A DNA stretch of 64,000 nt from Candidula unifasciata (GCA_905116865.2 CAJHNH020000844.1:97813-161812); one strand, 5' to 3'. Positions 12,423 through 24,480 are shown, numbered from the stretch's first letter. Notes: generated by a model not told the origin, from the sequence alone. Translations and numbers: made by a program.

Positions 12423-12440
12423 CGCTGCTGCTATTGCTGC
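12065..12440. repeat. (TTC)n microsatellite with (CTG)n end
   Basis: About 330 bp of TTC units with scattered T insertions, then about eight CTG units. A SINE-C fragment lies just to the right on the minus strand, so the tract may be an expanded (GAA)n SINE tail. Long alanine/leucine or lysine/glutamate frames here are spurious. Confidence 0.95.
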
Positions 12441-12499
12441 TGTTAAACGAATATTTGGTACGTGCTGGTGTGATGTACAGCCAAGCTGCGGCCTAACAT

Positions 12500-12615
12500 A
12501 TCGGATTTAAACAAATCTCGAATTAGTTGCCTTTTACAACACGCTAGTTAGGGGGCAGTTGATCACCCCCACCCCCTTTTTTCCCCACCAAAATGGGACC
12601 TCTGAACACATACGG
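12500..12615 (-). repeat. SINE-C fragment
   Basis: AATTAGTTGCCTTTTACAAC, a C-run, CCACCAAAATGGGACC and ACACATACGG follow the family order in minus orientation; the middle is lost. Confidence 0.6.
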
Positions 12616-13210
12616 AAAGCTATGGATTCAAACCCGATCTCGTTACTAGAGGGCTAACTACAATTTTCCCCACAGCTCGCATTGTTGTATTAAAAAATAA
12701 AATCCAAAAGGAAAGGGAAAGTGTCCACGCAAACATGGTTGTGCTTATTCATCGACGAAATGAAAAGCTGTGCCGTGCATCAAAAGCCCTTGCATGATAA
12801 CATAGTGATGCTCGTGTAGCGTGCTCCTCAACCAGTGGCAGGGAAGGTAGTGCTGGAATGGGACGCAGATGAGTTTGAATAGCAATGGAGATCTGATGAT
12901 GGAGCATCTCTAGAGACGCAGGGTCAGAAATAGGTCAGGGACATCATTAGATTTGGCAGCCATGAATTATCTGCCTTGTTATCTCTCTTGTTTGACAGCT
13001 TGATTCCCATCACGGCTCTGTGGTCGTTGTGTATGCTGGAAACCGGATGCAGTACATTGCACAAGTTCTGGAGCGTGCAATAGGAATAAAACCATTAAAA
13101 GAACAATCAGAGAATGCGACCAAGGAGAATACGGACCAGCGCGGAAGAGTAACAGGGAATTAAATTAATCAAATCTAATAATAATAATAATAATATGACG
13201 ATATAAAACA
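12616..13210. other. No gene seen
   Basis: No coding or RNA signal. A short (TAA)n tract lies near 13175-13192. Confidence 0.4.
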
Positions 13211-13212
13211 AA

Positions 13213-13310
13213 GAAGGGAGCCGTGTTTGTTAGCGCAGTGGCTAGGCTCCTGTTTAACGGTCTGGTGGTCCTGGATTTAGATCCTCATCGGGGCGCTTTT
13301 TCAATAGTTG
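13213..13310 (+). repeat. tRNA-like SINE head
   Basis: GTTAGCGCAGTGGCTAGGC resembles a Pol III box A region, and CTGGATTTAGATCCTCATC a decayed box B. The arms do not pair as a tRNA, so I call it a SINE head, not a gene. Confidence 0.45.
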
Positions 13311-13410
13311 ACGTTAGCTCTCAAACTGACACAGAACAATATAAATACAAAGAAATTTACTTGTAATAAAAAGTGGCTGTCGTTAATTATAGTACCTTTC
13401 GAGTATTGCT

Positions 13411-13697
13411 TTTACATCAACATCACAAAACACATTCTCTGGAATACGTCAGTGTAGGCAGGCGCATATAGCACAGTTTACATCAACATCACAAATCATA
13501 TTCTGTGGAATACGTCAGTGTAGGCAAGCGCATATAGCACATTTTACATCAAAATCACAAAACACATTCTCTGGAATAAGTCAGTGTAGGCAGGCGCATA
13601 TAGCACAGTTTACTTTAACATCGCAAAACACATTTTCTGGAGTACGTTACTGTAGGCAGGCGCATATAGCACAGTTTACTTTAACATCACAAAACAT
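13411..13697. repeat. 66-bp tandem repeat, ~4.4 copies
   Basis: The unit runs CATCAACATCACAAAACACA ... GCGCATATAGCACAGTTTA. Four copies differ by a few substitutions each. Confidence 0.93.
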
Positions 13698-13839
13698 TAG
13701 AATTGAACCCTTTGGACTGAAATACACTATTCACGTTGTCCGTTGTTTCATTTAACATTTCGCCCGAAGCCATAGATAAGTCTCGTTTTCATTGTATGTA
13801 CATAACGTTTGAAATGAGTGAAGCATATTCTGCTTCTTC

Positions 13840-13857
13840 TCCTTGACGTTCACCGCT

Positions 13858-13891
<34 letters not shown>

Positions 13892-14060
13892 TGAATCTCT
13901 TTTAGACTTTGCTTATTTGTATGCAGGGTCCTTATCTTTAAAAACATCCGTAATCAGTCGCCTTTTACGACATGCTTATTAGGAATGCCTTGGGTCTATT
14001 ACTCCACCCACCCCCCTTCCACTATGGAGTCATGGAACACATACAGGGATGCAGTATACT
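13840..14060 (-). repeat. SINE-C copy interrupted by poly-T
   Basis: CTTGACGTTCACCGCTGG, then a 30-base T-run, then CGCCTTTTACGACATGCTTA, GGGTCTATTACTCC and ACACATACAGGG keep the SINE-C order in minus orientation. Confidence 0.7.
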
Positions 14061-14377
14061 GATTCGTGTTCTCGTTGTGTAAAACTTCCAGAGGAAAACA
14101 TTCTCAACTTTAAAAACAATACAACGTCTTTTACTTTATGTAAGACCTATTGTCGCATAACAGAGAGTTGATGACGGAAGTTGCAGATATCATACAGTTG
14201 GTTTTCTACCACTGGTCTTGCATTGGTCATGCATCAATGCCTAGCTTCTTCTAGTGCTACCGTACCGCACTTAGTTTTCAAATGGTACATCTATCCTTCT
14301 GGTCAGTTATGCTTATTAAATGCAGGTGCTGTGTAGAAACATAATTTATGAGTGTTGCCATGGCCAGTCGCCACCTC

Positions 14378-14445
14378 CCCCCCCCCTTTCCCACCCCCCC
14401 CCCCCCTTTCCCACCCCCCCCCCTCCCCCCCCCCCCCCCCCCCAC
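14378..14445. repeat. Poly-C tract
   Basis: C-runs broken by TTT and A. The exact lengths are probably unreliable in the assembly. Confidence 0.9.
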
Positions 14446-16270
14446 TTGTTTTCTCTGCCCCTATTTCCCCACTAGAGATACTTCAGATTCCCAAGACGTG
14501 CTCAGTGTAGCGTGACGAATGTTACTCCAAAGTTACTTTCTACAGATCCAAGTCACATCACGAAGCTTCAACGTATCCGTGTCATTTCAAGAACGTTATG
14601 GTACTAGCATCTACATATCCGTGTCATTTCAACAACCTTATGGTACCATCATCTACATATCCGCTTCGTATCTCGAAACATTAACACATATGGTGTCATA
14701 TGGTGACAGTTACTGTACCAGTATCCACATTCTCGCCGCGTAACATGAATCATCCACATATCCTCATCATATCATCTCGGCTTCTGCGTCGTATCATAAA
14801 AGCTAATGCACTCATACTCCAGTAGCTTAAGTTTTCTCTTACTGTCTCTTGACACTAATAATATTTGTTTTATTCCCCAGGAAGACATTCATACGAATTA
14901 TGAGGCCCGAATAAACTACCACAAGTAAATAAATGTCTTCGTTACAAAGTCGATTATTTACGTGCCCAGTCTCCTCTAGGAGTATGTTTGTGTTTAATGT
15001 TGCGTTTGTAGTGCTACTTCTAGTCAACCTTATACTATTATGACCATTTGTTTTAACTGGACTAACCTCAGGGAAGCCACATAAAAATCAACAGAATAGT
15101 TAAAGATATGAAGTGACGTGAAAAGATCATGTACTTTATATGTTTCTTTTTAATATTCATCGAATATAAAATCCTGGTTGTTCGTCCACTTCTGGAATTC
15201 AGTCTTGTTCCAGAACTAGTTAATGCTCTTAAATGGGGTTTCTATGACATGTTCGTTTTTTTTTTTTTTAATTCTCATGCGAAAAGTAGTTTCTTGGGTC
15301 ATTGCAGGGGCACCACTACAGAGATATCATTGTTGGGGCGAGCAGGCGGAAAGTGAGGGGGGGGGGCGCAGCCTCTCATAATTGTCTGATGGCGGCCGGA
15401 CTCAAGAGGCTTAGGCCTTAATAATTATGCTGTAATAATAACAATGGTTATTATGTGTTACTTTTATTTGCTGAGAAACATAGAAAAGTCCAGAAGGGGA
15501 CGAACAACCAGAAGATTTAGTCAAAGAAAAAGATGGTTAGATCATTAAAATCAAAATGTTTATACGCGGTGGGGGGAGCGGCCCGGGGGGGGGGGATACT
15601 TGCAAATGTTCTACTTAGGGGGAAGGAGTGAGAGGGTAGAAAGCTCTCAGCTCCCGCCCGACCTAAAATTATGGAGTGGAGAATGGCAGTCTCAGATATT
15701 GTGGAGAGGAGGCCAAAAGTGCCTGGGTTCTGAGGGTACCAGTCCTAATCTCTAAATGTTAGGATATCTACTTATTTTTCGTCCGTTCTTTGAGTGCTGG
15801 ATCAATAGCCGTGAACTCCTTTCTCATTTCATTTCAAAAGTACCAAGCATTTTCATATATTCATATTTCTATTTGTTGCCTCGGTAGTGTGCACATTTTG
15901 TGTATGCAACGCCGAACAAAAGGGGAGACAACAGAGGGACAATGGTAAGATGTATATCACTCAAAATGACGGGTTTGCTGGCAATACGCAAACTGGTACC
16001 GCAGGCTAAAGAGGAATTGTCGGGTCCCCAGAGTATTCGGTATTCGGGATGATGAGCTGGGCAAGGGAGATAAGAGAATCACGAGAGGCTGCAAGTGTTG
16101 TTGATGTGAAAGCTGACGGACAAAGGGGAGATAACAAAGAAGTGATGTATTAAACTGTCGTAGTTGTGGAAATAACTGTGCTGCTGAGCGGGAAATATAG
16201 ACTAGTGGAAAGTAGATATATGAGAGTCGAGATTTAGTTTTAAGGGAGTGAACTATATATATATAGGCTA
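14446..16270. other. No gene seen; minor repeat pieces
   Basis: A SINE-C scrap at about 15177-15225 (TGGTTGTTCGTCCACTTCTG), G-runs near 15355 and 15585, and otherwise unremarkable sequence. The ORFs at 14519-14743, 14839-15027 and 15129-15356 have no motif. Confidence 0.4.
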
Positions 16271-16277
16271 TTTTTTC

Positions 16278-17375
16278 GTGGTTTTGTTAAAGCCCCACCC
16301 TGGCTGTAGTCGGGGGTCCTAATATAACCTAACGGTTAAACGGGGTTTCTGGGGCCTCTCCACGGGTGATCCTCATCCACGTAAATTATTATCCTTGCGT
16401 CCTTTTTAGGACGTAATTTTTTGTTATTTGAAGCCCCACTCTGGCTTTTGCCAGGGGCCGCAATATAGGCAGGCCATAAATATGACCAATTGTCTGAACG
16501 CGGTTTCTGGTACCTCTCCACGGTGGTCCTCATCCACGTGGCAACACTTTATTTCATTGGGTGTTTGTCGCTTGTGTGATGTCCTGGTGGGTTAATAGAA
16601 GATAGATAGATTGTTAGATAGACAGATCATCCGGGAATGATATCTTGTCATCACTTTGTAGGGAGCAATTTTTCGTTATCTGAAGCCCTACTCTCGCTCT
16701 TGCCAGGGGCCGCAATATAGCCCAGCCTTAAATATGGTCTAATAGGTGAACGCGGTTTCTGGGACCTCTCCCCGGGTGATCCTCATCCGCATATGATATC
16801 TTGTCATCCCTTTGTGGGATGCAATTTTTCGTTTTTTTTTTAAGCCCTACTCTGGCTCTTGCCAGGGGCCGCAATATAGCCCGACCATAAATATGGTCTT
16901 ATAGCTGAACGCGGTCTCTGGGGCCTCTCCACGGGTGATCTTCATTCACACTGTGGCACTCTGTGTCAATCGGGTGTTTATCGCTTGTGTGATGTCCTGG
17001 TGTGGTAAAAGAAGATAGATAGATCATCCACGTATGGGGCATTAAATGCCACCAGGTGTTTATGGCTTGGTCAATGTCCTGGTGGGGTTAAATATCACTC
17101 TCTCAACCAAATGATGGCACTCGTGTTACCGGGTGTTGGTCGTTTGTTGTACAATCCTGGTGGGTTTGAACGACAAGACATACAAGACCGCAATTTCTCA
17201 TTAATTTAAAGCCCCAAACAGGCTGTAGTCGGTAGCTCCTATATAACCTAACGGTTAAACGGGGTTTCTGGAACTTTCGCCGGGGTGATTCTCATCCGAA
17301 TGGTGGCATTTTTTTTTTTTTGTCACCGGGTGTTTGTTCCTAGTTGTGCAGTCCTGGTGGGGTTGGATGTCGCTC
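16278..17375 (+). repeat. Cluster of about six head-to-tail SINE-F copies
   Basis: Each unit of 150-210 bp contains AAGCCC.ACTCTGGCT, GCCAGGGGCCGCAATATA, GAACGCGGTTTCTGG, CCTCTCCACGGGTGATCCTC, GGGTGTTTATCGCTTGTGTG and ATGTCCTGGTGGGGT. Two units end in GATAGATAGAT. Two subtypes occur, one with TAGTCGGGGGTCCTAATATA at 16300 and 17225. The minus ORF 16336-16533 is spurious. Confidence 0.85.
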
Positions 17376-17463
17376 GCCCACAGCATGGCTGCTATATTTC
17401 CGCCTTTCAGCCGACACATCCGAATTCTGCTGGCATTTGTTGGCCAGGCTGCCTGGTAAAAGT

Positions 17464-17591
17464 AGATATCTTCTAGTAGGAGTCATGTACAAGCTGGAAA
17501 AATACGGTGTTTACGCCTCTGCTTTCTTCAGAGCGGCGACCTGATCACCGTACTTCTCCAGCTTGTTCATGCCTCCTACTAGAAGAAATCT
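17464..17591. repeat. Inverted repeat: 46-bp arms, 36-bp loop
   Basis: 17464-17509 is the reverse complement of 17546-17591 at 41 of 46 positions; the shared core is TCTTCTAGTAGGAG...ACAAGCTGGA. The transcript could fold into a long hairpin. It separates the SINE-F cluster from a retrotransposon fragment. Confidence 0.85.
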
Positions 17592-18110
17592 ATACGCTGA
17601 TGCTCAAGCAAAGATGATATTTAACCAAATAAAGAATATTCTATGCAATCTATTTTACTGAGACGAGCAAGATAATTCACACGGGCTGTAAAAGTCGTAT
17701 CCCTAATATACAGAAGTGAACCATGGACAGTTGGTAGATTAGTCAAACAATTATTTAGAAGCTGCGGAGATGTAGTTTTATAAACGAATGGTGAGAAAAC
17801 CATTGACATAAAAAGAGCAATGAATATTTCTTGAAACAACTGACTCACGAAGAAAACTGACTGTCCAATAAGAAGGAGACATTATACATTCTATGGTGAT
17901 GTCATGGGAAGGAGAAAATAGAAGTACATCGTAAAGATAGGAACGATGGAGGGGAAGAGAGTTAGAGGTCGAACCTGAAAGAAGATGCTGGATAGTTTGA
18001 CATCATTGCATGTAGGATTATCTTTGTCAGAAATTATAGAAAGTAGACGAGACAGCAGGATGTGGATAGACATGACTACTAACGCAACATGGCTTGGGCT
18101 ATAAGAAGAA
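17592..18110 (+). mobile_element. Non-LTR retrotransposon C-terminal fragment
   Basis: Across frameshifts the plus strand gives a FYRRMVR-like stretch (about 17775), then GHVMRREK-like (about 17895-17920) and GKRVRGRT.KKMLDS (about 17950-17990), then SEIIESRRDSRMWIDM (about 18030-18075). This matches the tails at 1 kb and 38 kb in plan but is more decayed. Confidence 0.75.
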
Positions 18111-19012
18111 TGCTATCTTTTTTTCTCTCTCTCTCTCTTTCAATTGAGCAACATACGAGGTTCTATCTTTTGGTTTTATTACTTGCCTGCATGATTACCT
18201 ATTTATGGATGGCCATCTAGCTATATATTTTCTTAATCATTATAAGCCCTTATATATCTGCCTGCCTGTCACTATATCCGTACTAATGTTAGAATATCTC
18301 ACGCAACCAAAGCAACAACAAGAAAAGAGGAAAAATAGATAATTGAAGCACCAATCGGCACCGTTTATCTCCTGCGTAAGTGGACTTTCCCTATAATTAA
18401 AGTGCTATCAAATCTCCGGCTATGTGAAAAGAGCTTATAAACAGCCATGTTATCCTGAAATCACTAGGAAAATGACTGCTCTGCGAAATTAAACTACTAT
18501 CTCTACGTCAGACCTACGTTCATTGAATGCAATAGCACCGTTTCTCAGACCACGATATATCAAAAGATCTATATAGAAACACAAGATAATAACATAGAAA
18601 AAATAAAGTGCTCCAATAAAGGTTGAGGACTGCACAGGATAGTGATATATAATGTGAACTTTACTCATTTCGGTGATGTGGATTAGTCTTATACGAGTTT
18701 TAATAGAATTCCCATGGTATCACTTTTCCGTCCCTGTTCTAATTCGTCACTGTTTTATTTCATTAGTTGTTCTCAATTTATGGTTCATGTTGGGCAAAGA
18801 GATTTAATAGCTAGATACAAGTGTTCGTTTAATATTGTCTAGTTCCTTGTCCCTATCATCCGTCTCTTTCCTGTTCTCATCAATTTGTTGCTGCCCGGCT
18901 CTAGATTCTGTGTTCTGGTCAACGAGTGTCTAGACTAGTGCGATGCTGTTTTTTGAGTGGGTGCGAATGTTGAACAGTGAGTGAGTAAAGAAATGACAAA
19001 GAAATAGGAGGT
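18111..19012. other. No gene seen
   Basis: AT-rich sequence with a short (CT)n near 18122. No coding or RNA signal. Confidence 0.4.
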
Positions 19013-19292
19013 TCTTCTTCTTCTTCTTCTTCTTCTTCTTCTTCTTCTTCTTCTTCTTCTTCTTCTTCTTCTTCTTCTTCTTCTTCTTCTTCTTCTTCTT
19101 CTTCTTCTTCTTCTTCTTCTTCTTCTTCTTCTTCTTCTTCTTCTTCTTCTTCTTCTTCTTCTTCTTCTTCTTCTTCTTCTTCTTCTTCTTCTTCTTCTTC
19201 TTCTTCTTCTTCTTCTTCTTTCTTCTTCTTCTTCTTCTTCTTCTTCTTCTTCTTCTTCTTCTTCTTCTTCTTCTTCTTCTTCTTCTTCTTCT

Positions 19293-19327
<35 letters not shown>

Positions 19328-19345
19328 TTCTTCCTCTTCTTCTGC
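19013..19345. repeat. (TTC)n microsatellite, ~105 units
   Basis: Almost pure TTC on the plus strand, with one frame-shifting extra T near 19219 and two CCTC interruptions at the right. Poly-Glu/poly-Lys/poly-Arg frames on the minus strand come from this alone. Confidence 0.98.
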
Positions 19346-19465
19346 GGCTGCTGCTGGGTCGACTTGGAAATAAAGGTAACTTCAAACAAAACTCTAAGCC
19401 TATCGGGATTTGAACCTATGACCACCTGACCATGGCCAGCAAGTTAGCCACTAAATATCCTATCT
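19345..19465 (-). repeat. tRNA-derived SINE head and body, tail = the (GAA)n
   Basis: On the minus strand GTGGCTAACTTGCTGGCCAT (box-A-like) and ATAGGTTCAAATCCCGATAG (box B) precede a short body that runs directly into (GAAGAA)n. The 330-bp microsatellite is therefore the element's 3' tail, expanded. Confidence 0.7.
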
Positions 19466-20680
19466 CCTTGACATTTTACAGCCATATTAAATATGTAAAA
19501 ATATTCCCATACAATGTTATAATGTTTCCAACCAATGGGCAATCAGTGCTCATCCCATGTCCCCACGTCGTGGGATTATGGAGGCAGAAGTATGTAGAGA
19601 ATAGGAAGACAAAAGAAAAGTATTGTAACATTTTGCAATAACACAAAGAACGAGTCTCAAAAGACATGACAGAAAACGTAAAACATGTGAAAACCAGTTG
19701 AAAAGGAAAGACATTTTTCATAAAAGAACAAACTACTTGAGTCGTGATCTGTCATGTCACTTGAGACATTCAGACAAAACACATAAACAAGTGCTTGAGA
19801 AATTATCACCCTCTTGATGCCGTTTTCCTTTTTAAGTTTGAATCATTTTCAGCCCTGACAAGAGACACCTCCTCAACTTCCCCCCCTTCCCCCCCCCCCC
19901 CCCCCCCCCCCCCCCCACCTTCCCACCTTCTTGATACTACTTAGAAGAAATCATACACTTTTATGCAATAGAAATATAAAGAACGTGCTTCCACGTAACC
20001 TTGGGACTTCAGGAGCAAATTATAACCCCACTCCTGACCTCCTCCATCTCCTCCCCTTTTTTATTCCCTATATCCCCATTATCAGGAGGTCAGATTTTAG
20101 TATAACGCACTTTAGAGATTCAAACAATTCCCAAAGCGCTGACATAAGAACTCTCATAAATATTTCCATTTAAACTCATTTGGTGTTTTTATGTTAATAA
20201 TTCTTTGTTTCATTATTCTTAGATAGCCCTTTTTTCTGTAGGGCTGAATCACGGGGCAATGCAGACAATGAAATAGAAGCAAAGGGAAATTTCAGTTTCC
20301 ACATAGATGGAAAGCTAAATTGTCTCCCTGCATTGTTCATTCCAACAAGGTCCTGTCCCTTGGGACAATGGGTCGAGATAACCCGGTACGATGTTCATTG
20401 GAAATTGGGTCGGTACAACATACTGACATTGAAATGAGAAATGTGGCTTTTCTTTAAACTGCGGCACTCAGAGGTTGCCTCACTTCTCCTTAGGGTGGAT
20501 TTGAATCGATCTGAATTAATTAGGGTTGTAGAAATGTAGTTGCAATGTAACAGGTAATAGCAGTTCAAAGTTCATACAAACGAGTTACCCCACAGTGAAA
20601 AGTGTCAGCGAAAAGGATACAAATGTGCCAGTGATTTTTTAATGTGGACTTCTAGTTATTTTTTTTTTCTGCTCTATGTG
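19466..20680. other. No gene seen; poly-C
   Basis: A C-tract lies at about 19880-19917. The rest is ordinary. The ORFs of 69-81 residues here show no motif. Confidence 0.4.
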
Positions 20681-20689
20681 TAGTAAGAT

Positions 20690-20960
20690 TGGCTGCCCGT
20701 GTGTATTGCGTATTTGGATGTCGAAAAAGAATAAGTAGCCTAACGGTGCTGGCCGGGAAAATTTGGAGTTAAAAATATACCCAAAGTATTTCAGGATCCT
20801 CGCTGTTTCTACGGAGTTCGTGCGCTGCGCTGAGATTCTTCGGACTCTGTTCGAGTCAGAAGTAGAACGGAGTAATTATGGATAACTAGCCTTCTGTCGT
20901 GATGTTGAATCGTCGTCTAAACCTAAACTATTACCTTTAAACCTACCTGCATCTGAAGTT
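20690..20960 (+). repeat. Dispersed repeat, also at 35815-36190
   Basis: Shared words with the second copy include GTGTGTATTG, TAGCCTAACGG...GCCGGG, TTTCAGGATCCTCGCTG, GCGCTGAGATTCTTCGGACT and TAATTATGGATAACTA. No coding potential. Confidence 0.7.
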
Positions 20961-21455
20961 CATTGCCCGAATCACATAAAGTATAAAGTCGAAAATCATA
21001 CCAAATGAAATCCACAGCTCACAGTTATAGCTGCTTAAATGTGTATGAGAGAATTTCTTAAGCTACGAAATTCCCCAGTATGTATTAACTGATACTCCCA
21101 TTTCTGGAAAGGAAAGGTGGCATTGTAAACTATAACGGATGTCGTAAGAGGCGACTACGAAGAGTTGTAAGACTAGCTACCCGATCCCACAAAAAACACT
21201 AGTTGTAAAATCTAACCAGTCGTGAACAAACAAACTGATTTTCAATATGGTGGCAAACTGGCACGCGAGTGCATCTTACATTTGCTCTTACAATTTGTTA
21301 TGCCCCTTTAAAAATATGTAAATCAGTCGAATCTGGTTGTAAAGGATATATGCATCAATTTCTTGTGTATATAACAACGTCTCCTGGCTTTTTGAAAAAA
21401 AAGATGTGGGCCCCTACCACAACGTCCTGTAAAGGATACGCAACTAACCTATATA
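20961..21455. other. No gene seen; small repeat scrap
   Basis: About 20998-21025 (ACCAAATGAAATCCACAGCT) resembles part of the dispersed repeat at 1555 and 40865. Nothing else is recognised. Confidence 0.4.
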
Positions 21456-21457
21456 TA

Positions 21458-21740
21458 TATATCTTCTTCTTCTTTGCTTTCACAGGCTGTAAGCCGGCGG
21501 AAAGTTATGGTTGTTAATTCACTTCTGGACTGCAATTCTGTTTCAGAGCCTGAGTGTTGCGTGTGCATCCGTTTGATAGATCTGACTCATCTGTGTGCAG
21601 ACTGTTGGTTACTTACCTCTCAGGCAGATGCACTCCGACTTTAAGGAAGCTCCCAATTAGTCGACTCTGACGACATGCTTTTGGGTAGCCAGTGGGTCTA
21701 TTCTTGTTTTCCCTATAATGGGAAACCTGAACCAACACGG
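21458..21740 (-). repeat. SINE-C copy
   Basis: CTTCTTCTTTGCTTTCACAG, GGACTGCAATTCTGTTTCAG, GGAAGCTCCCAATTAGTCGA and GGGTCTATTCTTG follow the family order in minus orientation. Confidence 0.85.
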
Positions 21741-23605
21741 GGAATATCTATCTATATATACATGTATATTTATATAATATATGTGGTTCGGATCCGATGT
21801 CTTCCACTTTCGGTTCTTGTAATGTTATCACACAGATAGGTGACGATTTTTTTTCTAAACTGTCCGTCTTGGAACTCCAGTCCTATTATGCTGTTGACTT
21901 GGTCTTCAAGGGCGTATATTTATTCATCTTGTTTGTTATGGATTACGCAAGGATGCGATATCTGTCCCTTTCGACGCCATATGTCAGATTTTAGCAAACA
22001 CCTTGAAAGTTTCATTTAACAACATACATTTTAGCTTGCCGTGTGTCCATTCTTTTGTTTACCAAATTGGTGGCCCTAGTACCCACACGGAAATATGTAG
22101 TTGATTCGTGATCTTGTGTCACAGAAAACCTCTCTCCTTTACACGGTTTCTTGTCTCGCATTCGCTCAAGAAACTTTTCGACCTACGTCGTTGTCAACGA
22201 GTAACACATCAGGAATCATTTGCCAACAAACAGACGGCCTGCATGCTGCTGGAGTGATTAGTCAACTTGCATTAGTTCCTGAGAAAGACAGAGCATATTT
22301 GGATTTATCCGGAGTACTATTGCGTTGATTTTGAGGGGGAAAAAAACTGAAGAGAAGAGAACTATAGATTGAATGCTACAAAATAATGGCATCGAACTTT
22401 GATAACCATTTGTTTGCTTCCAGCAAATCTTCCACACACGGCGACATTATCGTCTGGGTTTGTCATAAAACGTGTCAATGGCGTACTAGACGCGATTTTG
22501 TCCCCCGCTGATTCTGTTTATACATGTTGCCACTGTGTTGTCCGACATCCCACCTTATTGATCTCAGAAATCGATATCAATCAGAACAAATCAAGACTAG
22601 CTTAGGCGTAGTGTAGTTAAGCTCAGGCAGTTAATTGTGCCCGGATGACGCCTTCCTGTGGAAATACTCCAGTGGTCCATTCGTAGGAGCCAGAAGGACA
22701 ATCATGCTGGCTGATTGCGTTCTGTTGTGTAGGTGTCTTGAATCAATGTTTACACTTGCGATGTGCTTTTGGTGTTCCCATATTACAAGTCAGTTTGTTT
22801 CTGCTCTAAATTATGAAACGGTGTCGACTGTGCAACACGAGTCAGGGGTTGCAGATGCGATAGCTAAAATCAAGAACGATAACAATAATCGTTTGGTGGA
22901 GGGGGAGACAAACTTACAAAGGCATGGAGTGGTGGGACTTGAGATGTAACAAGGGAAAAAAATGTGCACGTGAGTAATCCATCATAGCTCTGCGATTGTG
23001 TGGAATAAGGCGACAATGAGACTTCATACTGCGAATGTGGGTGATATAAAGCTGTATAGCTATGGTTGTGCTTTGTCACCAGTTTTTTCACGCTGTAACG
23101 AAGGCAGGAGCTCCGGAACTTAGTGGCCTAAGCACCTTAGAGCAAGGCCGTCTTAACAGCATTATGGGCCTCTGGGAAAATGAGTGTGCTGGAGACCTCT
23201 AAGGCAACCACTCACATGGATAAAATGTAAATGGCCGATAATATTAGGTACCCATTTATTTTAATAGTACTTCACCAAAAGTGGTGATAAAATATATGTA
23301 TAGATTATGGAATCAATAGGAACTTGTCGTAATTTAAAAAAAAAAAATGTTATAGCGTTATTTGTTTTCACATAATTTCACATAAGTAAGTGGACTGAGA
23401 GCAGTTTCAACATTCTGGAAAATACATTATAACTAGTCCGAAATTATTTGTCTGCACAGTGCAGAAAGTGTAAATTTTCATTAAAACCCATGAACTTCTT
23501 GAGATATTCACATTAATTGATAAGTTCATTATAACTAACGTCTTTATGGTATGTATTATCCTGATGTGTATACTTGTTCTTTACATATACATTCCTTACT
23601 TCCTT
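21741..23605. other. No gene seen
   Basis: The largest frame (22635-22949, 104 aa) shows no motif, splice pattern or known domain that I can recognise. About 23115-23210 (AGGCCGTCTTAACAGCATTA) has the look of a short dispersed element, but I cannot place it. Confidence 0.4.
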
Positions 23606-23606
23606 C

Positions 23607-23820
23607 TTAGGACGTAATTTTTTGTTATTTGAAGCCCCACTCTGGCTTTTGCCAGGGGCCGCAATATAGGCAGGCCATCAATATGGCCAATTGTCTGAAC
23701 TCGGTTTCTGGGACCTCACCACGGTGATCCTCATCCGCATGGTTTCACTTTGTGTCATTGGGTGTTTATCGCTTGTGTGATGTTCTGGTGGGGTAGAAAG
23801 TCAGTCAGTCAGTCAGTCAT
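23607..23820 (+). repeat. SINE-F copy with (GTCA)n tail
   Basis: It has the family order from ACGTAATTTTTTGTTATTTG through GCCAGGGGCCGCAATATAGG to GTGTGATGTTCTGGTGGGGT. The copy ends AGAAAGTCAGTCAGTCAGTC. Confidence 0.9.
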
Positions 23821-23984
23821 ACTCGTTCTTTAGTTCATCAGAAGCAATAGGTTTTCAATATGTGAATAAGCCTCTGCACGTATTGTCAGCTCACAGTTAG
23901 TGTCCGGAAAAAGAAGGAACTTTTCCACCTTGAATGTGTTCACTTTAACTGAGAAGGGCCTCTTCTAGCAGCTCTGCTGATTCA

Positions 23985-24310
23985 TCGTATCTACTCAGTC
24001 GCAGACTTCTTTGTCGTTCCCCTTTTCACCCTATTCCTGGAACCTGTATCTGGACACATACTCCTGGCTTTCAAATCATCTATGTCAATTGCAGCCATAG
24101 TCTTAAGTGCACTAAGTCCTTTTTGGCATCTCGTCACAACACTCTCCATATGGTCCTTAAATGACAGGCTCCTGTCAAAAGTAATTCCCAGATACTTCAG
24201 TTTGCTCTCTCTGTTGACGTTTCTACCATCTATCATGAGACTTGGGACATTAGACATACATAGGAGTGCATGGGCATTTACAGCTCGCTCTTCAGGCAGA
24301 ACAGTTCAGG
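23985..24310 (-). mobile_element. Non-LTR retrotransposon RT fragment
   Basis: The minus frame reads SKLKYLGITFDRSLSFKDHM, then ESVVTRCQKGLSALKTMAAI, the region after the RT palm in I/Jockey-type elements. It is cut off at both ends. The RNase H part of a similar element lies nearby at 24530-25110 in the opposite direction. Confidence 0.85.
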
Positions 24311-24315
24311 AAGCT

Positions 24316-24480
24316 GACAATGTGTCATCGGGTGTTTATCGCTTGTGTGATGTCCTGGTGGGGTAGAAAGTCAGTCAGTCAGTTAAAATGAAAACATACT
24401 AACCAATGTCGCTCCTATATGGGACGAAATTTTTCGTTTTTTTTTTTTTTTTTTTTTAAGACTCCCTGAAAAGCACTGCT
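24316..24480 (+). repeat. SINE-F 3' end and the 5' end of another, with poly-T
   Basis: GTGTCATCGGGTGTTTATCG ... AAAGTCAGTCAGTCAG is a SINE-F tail. After ~30 bp, GACGAAATTTTTCG and a T-run look like the start of a second copy. Confidence 0.75.

Noticed and set aside
18919..19425. Poly-Glu/poly-Lys protein
   Set aside because: It is the (TTC)n microsatellite read on the minus strand.
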